From Candidatus Obscuribacterales bacterium (lineage in GTDB: Bacteria; Cyanobacteriota; Vampirovibrionia; Obscuribacterales; Obscuribacteraceae), in NCBI GenBank assembly GCA_019746975.1, contig JAIERK010000046.1, positions 48,385-112,384 on the forward strand: DNA of 64,000 bases, in the 5' to 3' direction. The notes below the pieces were generated by a model, which saw only the letters and a program-made list of their open reading frames with translations, was not told the DNA's origin and made no database searches. Below, one piece after another: positions 18,158 through 26,881 of the stretch. Both the position numbers and the translations under genes were made by a program. Positions within the stretch are counted from its first letter, which is position 1. Each line of letters starts with the position of its first letter.

Positions 18158-20761
18158 TCAAAAAGCATAATAGTCCTCTGGTATTGTCTCAGTCGGACGC
18201 CAGTCGATCTCACCGGCTTCAGCACCTTTATACCGAAGCAACGTTTCGCTCATAAAGTCTTTATCCATCTTGGGAACTTGCAATTTCGAGGCGCGAGCCC
18301 AGGTATCAGCGACGGTGGCATCCAGCTCCTCTGCTTTCGTCAATCCAAGTAATAGAACCAACAGATGCTTGCAGAGTGCACCTCGTAGACCGCCACAAGC
18401 ATTAAGATTCTGCGTGCCGCAACAGAATTTTCCATCCGCTGTAAGTTGGCATGCATAAACAAGATCCGGATCGGTTTGGCTCTTCACTACACCGATCATG
18501 TATTCAGGTTTAACTTCAGCAAACAAAGAAAAGCTCTCCGCCTGCAACATCTTAATAGCCTTCTTCAACCTCTCTTTATCAATGCTGACCTGAAGTCTCT
18601 CGAGGAAAGAACTGAATTCTAAAGGAGTCTTTGGCACATCATCTAGCACGGCCTTAACGAGCGCGGGATCATTACCGCGCCCACACCAGACAAGACCGCT
18701 AGCCCCAATTGCGGAAGACGGTAACATTGTCTTCTCATCGTATCTGGTGTCAAAAAAGTCTACCGCTGCCATATCCGCACCGCTGAAGTTTGCAGCAAAG
18801 AGGTATGCCTCGGTCAGATCTGCCCCTCGTAAATTGGCTTGGCAAAATTTCGATTCGCCCAGATTCGCATTCGTTAAGTTTGCATTTTCGAGTGTCGCAT
18901 TAGTGAAGTCCGCTGACTCGGCGCGAAGTTCTGCGCACTGAGCTTCGCTCAGGTCAGCGCCAATAAGCTTTGCATTGTTCAGAGTCGCATTGTTGAGCAA
19001 GCACTCCCTCATCACCGCGTTTTCTAAATTGGCTCCAGTCATCGTGAGACCTGTAAAATTCGCACCTGTAAGATCGCAGCCGGACAGGTTAACCTTCTGG
19101 AGATTAGCTTCGGAAGCATGCTCTTCGACGAACTTGTTCCAACTATCAATCCCTTTGGCTCCACCCCGAAGCATTTCCAGGCAGCCTGCTTTTTCCTTAT
19201 TCGCTTTTGCCTTCCTTTCCGACTCGAGCTTTTTGAGCGCCTTTTCGTCAGGCGGCTGATGCCCAAAGCTCTCATAGAGAGCTGCTATGAAAGCAGCCTT
19301 TAAGTCTTTAGCATTTTGTCCTCGATTGACTTTTACTTGAATAGAGGTCGGCAGAATTTCATACCCATGATAAACAGCCGCGACAATTTCGAGAGCCGAG
19401 TACGCGTCCTTCACATCAAGTGACTCCGCGCGCCGGATCTCAGGAATCAAATCGACATTGAGTACCACACGCATATGGGAGTACGAATTGGTTAACACAC
19501 ACGGAACCTTGCCGTCCGGTCCCTGGAGATCGAAAAAGATTTCGACATAAGAGCCGGATCTAACAACTTTATCCAGCTCCTTTATGGATTTCAGTTTTGC
19601 AATGTCGACTAGCTTTTTCGCATCGACGGATTCTTGCAGACCTTTTGCTTTTCGCAGATCAAGTGCTCCCAGACTGGCTCCAATCATATTGCAGCGTACG
19701 AACTCTGCATTGTCGATTTTTACTTCAGAGGCTACTAGAAAGGGCAGGGTGCAATCTTGAAAGCTAGCACCGCTTAGATCACATTCGATGAACTGACAGC
19801 GGACAAATCGAGATTTCTCGAGTTTCGCGTTCTTAAAATTGCACCGTTCGAACACAGCCTCATGCACTGCAGCGTTCTGCCATGTGCTCTGCGAAAAATC
19901 ACAATCGAAAAATTTTACTCGTGTGGCAGAGCTGAATCTATCAAGCAGACTTGAACGAAAGCTCAATTTTGAATATTTACCATCTTCATTCTCAATTGTC
20001 AGACGGGTTGACTTTGACTCCGAGAAATCGCAATCGTAAGCGGCAACTAATTGACATTCTTGCAGCTCAGCACGTTGGAAACTGCATCCTGAAAGGCTCT
20101 CAAAGAAAACCTTGTGTATACGACCCTCCTCACAGCTGCAATTTTCAAAGGAGGCAATACTGAGTTCGGCCAGATTGGACTTGCCAAACTGAGTCTGATT
20201 GAAGTGAATAAAATCTATCGACAAACCTTGCATTTCTGCAGCGCTAAGATCAGCATTGGAAATCTGGTAGGTATCGTTGGTAAAAGAATAGGCATAGCGC
20301 TCGGGATTGAGGCTCATTAAGCCGTTAAACCGTTCGCTATCTCCAGATCGCAGCAACCGCACAACAGAATCTTGATCGGGTAGCAAAAATTCGTACACAT
20401 TTTGCTCTTCTATTATCTTGATTCGCGCACCCTTTTTGTTGAGCTTCTCAGCTGTCTTAACAGCTGCGGGTGTTCCGCGAGAATATCGACCAACCACCAC
20501 TATGTCAACAGTTTCCGTAACTTCGGCGGCAACCTGCCCGCCTTCACGGCAAATAATCGCCGGAAGCTGCTCGATTTGCCAGGTCCGACTGCCGACTAAG
20601 ACCACAGTCTTACCTTCCAACAATAGTCCTAGCTTTCCGTGAGCACTGGTAAGCGATTCGGTCATGACCTGCCTCCCAAAAATGGCGCGACATAGAGGAT
20701 CTACCACCTGAATCGATCTAATACGCGCATATTTTGTTATTTTGTTATTCAAATTAGACAT
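18158..20761 (-). CDS. BRCT - pentapeptide-repeat - SWIM-like zinc protein, 867 aa
   Basis: First gene of the MoxR/DUF5682 block. Domains in order: a BRCT-like domain (about 42-130; LEGKTVVLVGSRTW opening, EVTETVDIVVVG, KGARIKIIEEQNVYEFL closing); a degenerate pentapeptide-repeat helix (about 165-375, many C-x-F and A-x-L steps); a linker domain (about 380-540); a cleaner A(D/N)LxX pentapeptide stretch (about 552-672, such as GADLSEAQ, ANLTNANLGES, ANLRGADL); and a C-terminal Cys/His cluster, C771, C780-C781, C789 and CKH at 797-799, like a SWIM zinc finger. BRCT domains bind phosphopeptides or DNA ends, pentapeptide helices are scaffolds or DNA mimics, and SWIM fingers bind DNA or protein. 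The combination is unusual. No signal peptide. ATG at 20761; no strong ribosome site seen. Confidence 0.85.
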   Translation of the reverse strand: MSNLNNKITKYARIRSIQVVDPLCRAIFGRQVMTESLTSAHGKLGLLLEGKTVVLVGSRTWQIEQLPAIICREGGQVAAEVTETVDIVVVGRYSRGTPAAVKTAEKLNKKGARIKIIEEQNVYEFLLPDQDSVVRLLRSGDSERFNGLMSLNPERYAYSFTNDTYQISNADLSAAEMQGLSIDFIHFNQTQFGKSNLAELSIASFENCSCEEGRIHKVFFESLSGCSFQRAELQECQLVAAYDCDFSESKSTRLTIENEDGKYSKLSFRSSLLDRFSSATRVKFFDCDFSQSTWQNAAVHEAVFERCNFKNAKLEKSRFVRCQFIECDLSGASFQDCTLPFLVASEVKIDNAEFVRCNMIGASLGALDLRKAKGLQESVDAKKLVDIAKLKSIKELDKVVRSGSYVEIFFDLQGPDGKVPCVLTNSYSHMRVVLNVDLIPEIRRAESLDVKDAYSALEIVAAVYHGYEILPTSIQVKVNRGQNAKDLKAAFIAALYESFGHQPPDEKALKKLESERKAKANKEKAGCLEMLRGGAKGIDSWNKFVEEHASEANLQKVNLSGCDLTGANFTGLTMTGANLENAVMRECLLNNATLNNAKLIGADLSEAQCAELRAESADFTNATLENANLTNANLGESKFCQANLRGADLTEAYLFAANFSGADMAAVDFFDTRYDEKTMLPSSAIGASGLVWCGRGNDPALVKAVLDDVPKTPLEFSSFLERLQVSIDKERLKKAIKMLQAESFSLFAEVKPEYMIGVVKSQTDPDLVYACQLTADGKFCCGTQNLNACGGLRGALCKHLLVLLLGLTKAEELDATVADTWARASKLQVPKMDKDFMSETLLRYKGAEAGEIDWRPTETIPEDYYAF

Positions 20762-20966
20762 GCAATAGTAGAGCTTTGGGTTAACAGAAAGGATTAACCT
20801 AAGCGTGGTACTAAATTTGATACCGCTTCAGGTTCAAGACAGGGGTTGAATCGCTAGTACGTGCACACACTTGCTCGGTGCCGGTACCTCAACCTGGCGA
20901 CTATAGAACGAGTTGCGCAAAGACATAGCGAAAACACAACTTCCATAATTGCCGTGAAAAGTTGTC

Positions 20967-21338
20967 CTATTTCCGGTTAGTGATTGAGTGGCCAAGAACT
21001 TCCTGAAAGATTTTGCTGTCCATGACAGCAAGAAACTTTCTCGCATCATCCAACTCAATAAGTGCACAGACGGCCTTCTTATTGCCACCAAAAACAACAC
21101 CGGCAAGCACGCCAAGCGGGCCGAGAGCTAATCCTGCAAGTCCCCAAGCTATCGCTTCGGGAAGTTTTTTTACACTCTCTTCTGTTTGCGGCTGAACGCT
21201 TCTCACCTGCGTGCGCAGATCGATCTGCTCGAATGCACCCCAGAGCGTACCCATGCTGTATTCCCACTCCCCGGATGCCACGTCTCCGCCGAGAACCTTC
21301 ACTTTATTGTTACTGAATAACTTGTTTAATGAATCCAT
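20967..21338 (-). CDS. Small protein with Gly-rich hydrophobic segment, 123 aa
   Basis: No family recognised. Residues 60-90 (AIAWGLAGLALGPLGVLAGVVFGG) form a Gly/Ala/Leu-rich hydrophobic hairpin of the kind seen in small membrane-associated proteins; the flanks are polar. ATG at 21338 lies 43 bases after the DUF2207 stop on the same strand, so it is probably the third gene of the DUF4870-DUF2207 unit. A 205-base gap separates it from the BRCT/SWIM gene, which is enough for that gene to have its own promoter. Confidence 0.7.
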   Translation of the reverse strand: MDSLNKLFSNNKVKVLGGDVASGEWEYSMGTLWGAFEQIDLRTQVRSVQPQTEESVKKLPEAIAWGLAGLALGPLGVLAGVVFGGNKKAVCALIELDDARKFLAVMDSKIFQEVLGHSITNRK

Positions 21339-21381
21339 CCCAACTCTCCGGAGATATTCAAAGATACGGAAGAATTATACC

Positions 21382-23115
21382 CTAGCCATCATGTTCCTGC
21401 TCTTTTCGGGTTCCCATCTTGCCGACTGCGTACGAGGAGTATTGAACAGGTGGCGGAGCGAAGAATGTCAGTCCTGCTACTCTGGCAGCAATCCATACGT
21501 CTCGAGCAAAATCTGTCGCTACAAACGGTCCCACCGGCGCACTACCCCGATGAAATTGGAACCAGTCAGGCCATAACTCGAGATGCGGCTCACAAGCGGC
21601 GGCCCATTTTTCCGACACGCCTAAGACCATGGCGTACGGCAGCAGGCGATGGAAGAGAAGTGGGTCTTTCGAGAGTTTCTCACCCATATTGTGAGCTTCT
21701 GCAGTCCGCATAAGCTCCGCGAATTCATGCGCTCGATCGATTGTGTCTTTGCCATTTTCCGTCAATAACGGGAAGAATTGCAATGCCACCGCCACCAATG
21801 CACCAGCGACAACAAAGCCAAGACCTGCGGCTTTCGCAATTGTTTCCTCCCCATACAAGAACAGCAGTGCAATCCCAACGCAGCACATCGAGAATCCAAT
21901 CGCGTAGAAACGTTTTTTATCCTTCTCTGGGTTTTTCAAAAGGAAACCATTGCTGATAAGGTTAATGTATATGCTGTCTTTAATCTTCGGCACGAATTGC
22001 CTGAACCCACCTTGAACGTTGGACAAGTAAGACGTGGTGGCATTACCAAATAGCGCTTCAAGAAATAGTGTTTCGTAATCGTGTAGCTTGTCAGTCTGAG
22101 GATACCCCTGCTTCTTGAATTCGTAATCCCGATCCGATAGATTGAAAAATCCGGTGGCTGGAATCTCTCTTATCGTGTAATAGCCCCGAATTGATAGGTC
22201 GAGAAGAATTCCCGTCAAATCCTGAACATCGCAACTTCCATCGATTAAAGTTCCTAGCTCGACGGGAGTAAGATCGTGCGGTGGTCTCCAATTTTCCTCT
22301 AGATTAGCAGTCCTTGCGGCTCGCCTGGATCTGATCAATCTGTAACCGGTCAACAGTGCCACCGCTAATAATGGCAACGCAATCAACAAGTACCAATCAT
22401 CGACCAACCATTCGAAGTGGTCTATGAAGGTAGCAGGCAGAATAGTTCCGCGTGGAAAGTCAATTTCGAAGGTCAACCCAGACCCTGGTGGCAAATCGGA
22501 AGCGGTGGCAAGAACATGGTCGCCGATCAGTTTAATGCTGGCGGGCCGGTTGGAACCGGGCGGTCCCTCCCAGGCTTTCAGCTCAGACTCGTTGAGGTGA
22601 AACTTGCTGGGCGGTCGCAAAACCACTTGCGTCTTTTCGACTACGAATGGCCACTCATGCCCGGTGAAAGTAAAGTAAAGCTGAGGGTGCTGCTTAGTAA
22701 AGTTACAAACGCCTCTCACCTCATAATCTATTGTAAACGTAAGGGTGGAATTGCCACTATGAGCGGTATCAATTCGGATTGTAACTCCGTCACCGTGTTG
22801 CTTCACCGAGTAGGGAACCCGATGACCATTCTTGTCAGAAACACCGTGAACCTTAACGAAAAACGTGTGATTGATTCCCTGCTCATCCACTTTCGTCGGA
22901 ATAGTTCGAGAGATTCCGTGTCTGGCTCCACCGGTTAGATCTATATCCAGAGTCTCATGTACAAGCAACCGACCGGATTCCGTCAATGTAGCATCCGAGG
23001 ATAGCAAATTTATTTTCTCGGCACGCACAGGCAATACCGCCAGTAGTGCCAGTGAAAAAGCGATCAACAGTAGTGCGAAAAACGAACGACTCGATTTAAG
23101 CCGGAAATAAATCAT
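21382..23115 (-). CDS. DUF2207 family membrane protein, 577 aa
   Basis: The family is of unknown function and envelope-located. Seen here: an N-terminal signal or anchor (RSFFALLLIAFSLALLAVLPVRA) and an extracytoplasmic beta-rich domain (about 33-225) with the family run HGISRTIP and the TFTIDYEVRG strand. A transmembrane span follows (WYLLIALPLLAVALLTGYRLI, about 240-262), then a cytosolic part with LTPVELGTLIDGSCDVQDLTGILLDLSIRGYY, the typical DUF2207 DNA-binding-like helix pair, and two further spans near 405-450. The usual Gly/Ser-rich low-complexity C-terminus is absent. Its ATG overlaps the TGA of the DUF4870 gene by four bases (ATGA), showing translational coupling. Confidence 0.88.
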   Translation of the reverse strand: MIYFRLKSSRSFFALLLIAFSLALLAVLPVRAEKINLLSSDATLTESGRLLVHETLDIDLTGGARHGISRTIPTKVDEQGINHTFFVKVHGVSDKNGHRVPYSVKQHGDGVTIRIDTAHSGNSTLTFTIDYEVRGVCNFTKQHPQLYFTFTGHEWPFVVEKTQVVLRPPSKFHLNESELKAWEGPPGSNRPASIKLIGDHVLATASDLPPGSGLTFEIDFPRGTILPATFIDHFEWLVDDWYLLIALPLLAVALLTGYRLIRSRRAARTANLEENWRPPHDLTPVELGTLIDGSCDVQDLTGILLDLSIRGYYTIREIPATGFFNLSDRDYEFKKQGYPQTDKLHDYETLFLEALFGNATTSYLSNVQGGFRQFVPKIKDSIYINLISNGFLLKNPEKDKKRFYAIGFSMCCVGIALLFLYGEETIAKAAGLGFVVAGALVAVALQFFPLLTENGKDTIDRAHEFAELMRTAEAHNMGEKLSKDPLLFHRLLPYAMVLGVSEKWAAACEPHLELWPDWFQFHRGSAPVGPFVATDFARDVWIAARVAGLTFFAPPPVQYSSYAVGKMGTRKEQEHDG

Positions 23116-23663
23116 AGCGGTGGGGGGTTAACAAAGCTGTCGGTGTAGTTACCAATCAAAGGCATTTTCTCAGACTTACCCTTCTTCACAGCAGAAGCTT
23201 GCATTACTGACATCCCCGCATAGACAAAAAAGATGATTACGCGGATCAAGGTGAGTAGCAAACCCAATCCAGCTCCAATCACAGGTATAGCAGAGAGGAT
23301 GTGCTCGACAGTACCAGTGATGACGCTGATAATCATAAACACAGCGAAACATAAAATGCCCTGTATGGCATGGAATTTCAAATATTTGTTGTCGCCTGAT
23401 TCGGTTTTCAACCACAAGACGCAGGCTGCCAATCCGACAATCGGGAAATAACACAAAGCGGCGGCTAGACTGTATTCCAAATCGAAAAAATGTGTCTTCC
23501 CAGAGGGGACCGACAATCCCTTTGACTTCTTCTTGCCGGCCTTCGTTGTTTGGAGAATCGCGATTTCCGGCAACTTATTGCCATCGTCAGCATGCGGCGT
23601 CGGTGAATCTAAGTTAGGAGGAGAAGCATCTTCATGCTGTTCTCCATTACTGCTGTCAACCAT
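23112..23663 (-). CDS. DUF4870-like membrane protein, 183 aa
   Basis: DUF4870 proteins are small multi-span membrane proteins of unknown role. After a polar, Pro/Asp-rich N-terminus come three or four hydrophobic spans: LAAALCYFPIVGLAACVLWL, a KFHAIQGILCFAVFMIISVI span carrying the K(F)HA(I)QG family signature, and GAGLGLLLTLIRVIIFFVYAG. ATG at 23663 is chosen because AAGGAG lies 11 bases upstream; a GTG at 23729 would add 22 residues rich in Arg and Ser with no ribosome site. It is coupled to DUF2207 by an ATGA overlap, so the two probably form one membrane complex. Confidence 0.82.
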   Translation of the reverse strand: MVDSSNGEQHEDASPPNLDSPTPHADDGNKLPEIAILQTTKAGKKKSKGLSVPSGKTHFFDLEYSLAAALCYFPIVGLAACVLWLKTESGDNKYLKFHAIQGILCFAVFMIISVITGTVEHILSAIPVIGAGLGLLLTLIRVIIFFVYAGMSVMQASAVKKGKSEKMPLIGNYTDSFVNPPPL

Positions 23664-24241
23664 TAAAGATCGGGATCTCCTTGGAATTGGCCTTATGATA
23701 CCACTCTGGTCCACAGTTCCAAGACGCACGATGGCGAAGGCCTCGGTGGAACGAACAAAGGCAGCTCAATCAACCACTGCTCAATCGGCTACCACTCATT
23801 TGGCTACTGCTCATTTGGCTACGGTTAAGAAGCTACTTGCATGTAGATATCGATTTGTTTTTACGCAAACAGTAGTCAGGCGTTTATTCCCAGAGACGAG
23901 AATATCTCACCGACAAAGTTAAGCCGTATAGGATCGGGGCGAAATACATCCCAATCACTCCCTGAGCGGAATTACGGCAATGACTATTCCCTCGACGGCA
24001 TAAATGGGCATCCAAACTATGCCCTCTTTGGAATGACAACGGACTTGCCTCACCAGGCGAAACTTTGACGAAACAAGCTACCAATCACTGGCAACGGTAA
24101 GAAACCGAGCAACAACCCGGCAAAACCGAGCAACAACAGAGTTGCGCTTGGTTGCGATTGATTGACGAAACATTGGGCTTCCTTTCAGCACGCCATTTTA
24201 GGACGTAAGAGGGAAAGGAGCGAAATTTTTCGTTCGGTCGA
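23664..24241. other. Intergenic region with short direct repeats
   Basis: No supported gene in about 580 bases. Around 23770-23825, a 15-base motif recurs as TCAATCGGCTACCAC, TCATTTGGCTACTGC and TCATTTGGCTACGG. A second repetitive patch at about 24100-24160 has two copies of ACCGAGCAACAAC. The left end must hold the promoter of the DUF4870 unit and the right end the terminator of the DPRY-repeat gene; neither could be pinned down. Confidence 0.4.
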
Positions 24242-25579
24242 TTACAGGCGAATTCCGAATCTTCCAAGCTGTAGGTAGCCACGGCCACCGCCGCCGCCCC
24301 ATCCGCCACGATTGAAGTTGCCGGGGAAGTTGTTGAAGTTGCCGGGGAAGTTGTTGAAGCCGCCTCGGTTAAAACCACCGCCTGGGTAGAAGCCACCGCC
24401 TCCACCTGGGTAGAAGCCGCCACCACCGCCTGGATAGAAGCCGCCGCCACCGAAGCCGCGATTGCCACCAATTGCATTGAACAGTAACGGAATGCCGTAC
24501 CTCAGCATCAGTTGCCGTCCGAGATTACCATTTAGACCGTTTTGACCAGGGTAACATCCTCCCTGATCGCACGGCTGTTGGTAGCGCGGATCGAAACGAT
24601 ATCGAGGATCTACCTGATAGCGTGGATCTACTTGATACCGCGGATCTACTTGATACCGCGGATCTACTTGATAGCGCGGGTCTACTTGATAGCGCGGATC
24701 TACTTGATAGCGAGGATCTACTTGATAGCGCGGGTCTACTTGATAGCGCGGGTCTACTTGATAGCGCGGATCTACTTGATAGCGAGGATCGTATTGCTGC
24801 GGAACTCCACCAGGATATCGCGGATCAAAGACTACCTGATTGATTCTTGGATCGTAAGTTTGAGGGAAACGTGGATCGAAGGTCTGCGATCCCCTCGGTG
24901 CCGGTTCAAACTGTCTCAGGAAGCGCGGATCGAGTCCTTGAGGGAAGCGAGGATCGAACTGCTGCTGTTGCTGTACGCACCGCTGCTGCGGTATGAAACG
25001 CTGGTTTTGTTGATTGATAAATCTTGGGTCCGAAGGATATTGGGACGGATACATTCCTCGAGAATCGATGCCCTGACCGTCGAGTAGCGCGCGAATCATC
25101 TGATAGGCCTGCACCTGCGATGGTGGCACTCGGCCGGGTTGATAAATCGGATACTGAGGATTATTCCATTGCGGTTGGAAACTTTGACCGTTGTATTGTC
25201 CATTGGCAGCCATGACCATCCGCATGATGTCCTCTGGACGCAGGCGATTGGTGGTCAGGAGAGTGGGGTCGTATTCCGGCTGACAGGGCTGAGTCAGACA
25301 CTGCGTGCCGGGCTGTTGCATCTCATATGAGGGTACTTCGACTTGACGCCGAGCGCTGAGGTAGAAGCGCGGGTCTAAATCGGGGCGAGCTACGCCGACC
25401 TGATTCATACGAGGGTTAAAGTAGTTTGGATTCGACTCCAGCGGAGCGTCTGGAGCGACAGGCGGTCCGGTGTCGTCAAAAAGAAGTCTGGATACGTCGG
25501 TTTCGAGCGGGAACGGTTGCTCTTGAAGAGAGTTATAGCCGCCGCCCTGACTATCGAAGACTTCGTAATCTGCTGCCAT
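24242..25579 (-). CDS. DPRY tandem-repeat, Gly/Phe/Tyr-rich protein, 445 aa
   Basis: No known family recognised. The N-terminal 170 residues are Gln/Pro/Asn-rich, with scattered DPRF or NPR motifs. The central part steps up in regularity: FDPRFPQ, LDPRFLR, YDPRINQ, FDPRYPGG, then ten consecutive QVDPRY hexapeptides and a final RFDPRY. A short hydrophobic patch (LMLRYGIPLLFNAIGG) leads to a C-terminal Gly-rich block with three GGGGFYPG units and NNFPGNF repeats. There is no signal peptide. Arg/Tyr-rich repeats plus a Gly/Phe/Tyr tail are the composition of phase-separating or surface-film proteins; function is inference only. ATG at 25579 follows GGGAAGGGA. It stands alone between two gene-poor stretches. 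Confidence 0.8.
   Translation of the reverse strand: MAADYEVFDSQGGGYNSLQEQPFPLETDVSRLLFDDTGPPVAPDAPLESNPNYFNPRMNQVGVARPDLDPRFYLSARRQVEVPSYEMQQPGTQCLTQPCQPEYDPTLLTTNRLRPEDIMRMVMAANGQYNGQSFQPQWNNPQYPIYQPGRVPPSQVQAYQMIRALLDGQGIDSRGMYPSQYPSDPRFINQQNQRFIPQQRCVQQQQQFDPRFPQGLDPRFLRQFEPAPRGSQTFDPRFPQTYDPRINQVVFDPRYPGGVPQQYDPRYQVDPRYQVDPRYQVDPRYQVDPRYQVDPRYQVDPRYQVDPRYQVDPRYQVDPRYQVDPRYRFDPRYQQPCDQGGCYPGQNGLNGNLGRQLMLRYGIPLLFNAIGGNRGFGGGGFYPGGGGGFYPGGGGGFYPGGGFNRGGFNNFPGNFNNFPGNFNRGGWGGGGGRGYLQLGRFGIRL
24607..24786 (-). repeat. Ten tandem 18-bp repeats coding for QVDPRY
   Basis: Ten contiguous 18-base units fill 24607-24786 exactly and keep the reading frame of the 445-aa protein. On the + strand, units read GATCTACTTGATAGCGCG with changes confined mainly to four positions (A/G at 2, C/T near 8, G/C near 14, and the last three bases). 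All substitutions are synonymous within the QVDPRY unit except at the array edge. Near-identity of neighbours (units 2 and 3; 5, 8 and 9; 6 and 10) indicates recent expansion by unequal exchange or slippage. Confidence 0.9.
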
Positions 25580-26026
25580 CTGTCCCTTCCCTCTCTAGTC
25601 TTGCCCGAGAACGCCCCAATCGCGGCTGCGCAAGAACGCCAAATTACCACTCTGCGAGCTTATAAGCGATTTGTGAACAATTTGTACCCAACTGCCATTT
25701 TGGCGGCGGGGACTACGCGTTTGACTGTGAGGTTTTCACGTATGAAGTCACCGAGACGCTTATGATATTGAGGTTTCTACGAAAAATCTCATATCGGCGA
25801 CAATAAAGAATGATGCTGAGTGTTTTTACAATATGTATATGACATGAGACACCGACTTTGACACCATATTTAGTATCACATAACAACCTAGTATGAGATG
25901 AATGAGAGAGCCCCGACTTTAAACTCCTTATCAGCCCGCGCGGTATCACTAGTACTGAGGTTGACCTTCTGGTAGGATCACTAAATGGCATAAGAACGGG
26001 GAGTCCGTAATCTGGAGGCAAAAGCC
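25580..26026. other. Intergenic region with promoters of divergent genes
   Basis: About 450 AT-rich bases between the minus-strand DPRY-repeat gene and the plus-strand kinase. No frame on either strand is convincing. Both upstream regulatory regions must lie here. The right end carries a good ribosome site for the kinase at 26014-26018. Confidence 0.4.
26014..26018 (+). promoter_or_regulatory. Ribosome binding site that fixes a CTG start
   Basis: GGAGG lies eight bases before CTG at 26027. Between the in-frame stop at 25991 and GTG at 26174 there is no ATG, GTG or TTG in the kinase frame, and the Gly-rich loop and ATP-binding Lys are encoded before 26174. The ribosome site therefore supports initiation at CTG 26027. 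Confidence 0.6.
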
Positions 26027-26881
26027 CTGTCTACTTCAACCCTTATAGGAACAGTTTTATCCGATCGCTACGAAATCACATCGGAAATCGGGCGTGGCAT
26101 TTTTGGCGTTGTCTTCAAAGGTTGGCATCGACAGATAGACAAGCCTATCGCAATCAAGGTTCTCTTTCAGGCTGTGGAATCGGAAAACACAGGCTACAAA
26201 AGGTTTAAACGAGAAGCACAATCTGCAAGCGCACTCAGTCACCCGAATATAGTCAAGATTTACGATTACGGCGAACGCGACGGACGGCCTTATATCGTCA
26301 TGGACTATATGGAGGGGAAAAACCTCAAAGAAGTGCTGAAAGAAGAAATTCGCTTGCCAAGCGAAAGAGCAGTGCCAATATTTTTGCAACTGGCTGACGC
26401 CCTTGGCCACCTTCACGAAGCGGGTTTCTTGCATCGGGACATCAAACCCGACAATGTCATACTCCAGGACACCCCGTTCCAGAAGGATTTCGTCACACTT
26501 GTAGACTTCGGAATAGCCAAGCAACTTAACGAGCCCAGTCACAGAAAACTTACCATGGACGGCACCGTGGTCGGCACGCCTGCCTTCATGAGCCCAGAGC
26601 AGATCTTGGGACAAGAGCTAGATCAGCGCAGCGACATTTACGCCTTTGGCGTATTCATGTACACGGCCGTGACCGGGGTCCTACCGATACGCGGAAAAGA
26701 CTCTGTCGATACGATGAAGAAGCACGTTACCGATCAACCGCTCGAGTTCTCAAGAGCGTGTCCGGGAGTTCGCATTCCACTTTCACTGCAGATTGTTCTC
26801 AGAAAAACGCTCAAAAAAGCGCCGGCTGAAAGACACCAAACCATGCCCGAGTTGATGAAAGAGCTGGAAGCCTGCCGCTAA
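26027..26881 (+). CDS. Cytosolic Hanks-type Ser/Thr protein kinase, about 284 aa, CTG start
   Basis: The product is just a kinase domain. Reading from the proposed CTG: a Gly-rich loop (IGRGIFGVVFKG), the ATP-anchoring Lys (IAIKVLF), a catalytic loop LHRDIKPDN, DFG in VDFGIAKQL, and the activation-segment end FMSPEQ. There is no C-terminal sensor or membrane segment. Starting at the first conventional codon, GTG 26174, would delete the Gly-rich loop and the Lys, so CTG 26027 with GGAGG upstream is preferred. A very rare ATA/ATT start or an upstream sequence error cannot be excluded. The stop overlaps the ATG of the esterase gene (TAATG), so the two are coupled. Confidence 0.85.
   Translation: MSTSTLIGTVLSDRYEITSEIGRGIFGVVFKGWHRQIDKPIAIKVLFQAVESENTGYKRFKREAQSASALSHPNIVKIYDYGERDGRPYIVMDYMEGKNLKEVLKEEIRLPSERAVPIFLQLADALGHLHEAGFLHRDIKPDNVILQDTPFQKDFVTLVDFGIAKQLNEPSHRKLTMDGTVVGTPAFMSPEQILGQELDQRSDIYAFGVFMYTAVTGVLPIRGKDSVDTMKKHVTDQPLEFSRACPGVRIPLSLQIVLRKTLKKAPAERHQTMPELMKELEACR

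Noticed and set aside
24607..24786. Possible CRISPR array
   Set aside because: The 18-bp units are contiguous with no spacers and stay in frame within a protein gene.
24542..25087. Repetitive IAR(I/V)YLIAR-like frame on the + strand
   Set aside because: It is the reverse reading of the QVDPRY array; periodicity alone keeps it open.
26057..26614. 185-codon open frame on the minus strand
   Set aside because: Opposite the Ser/Thr kinase; Cys- and Val-rich shadow without motifs.
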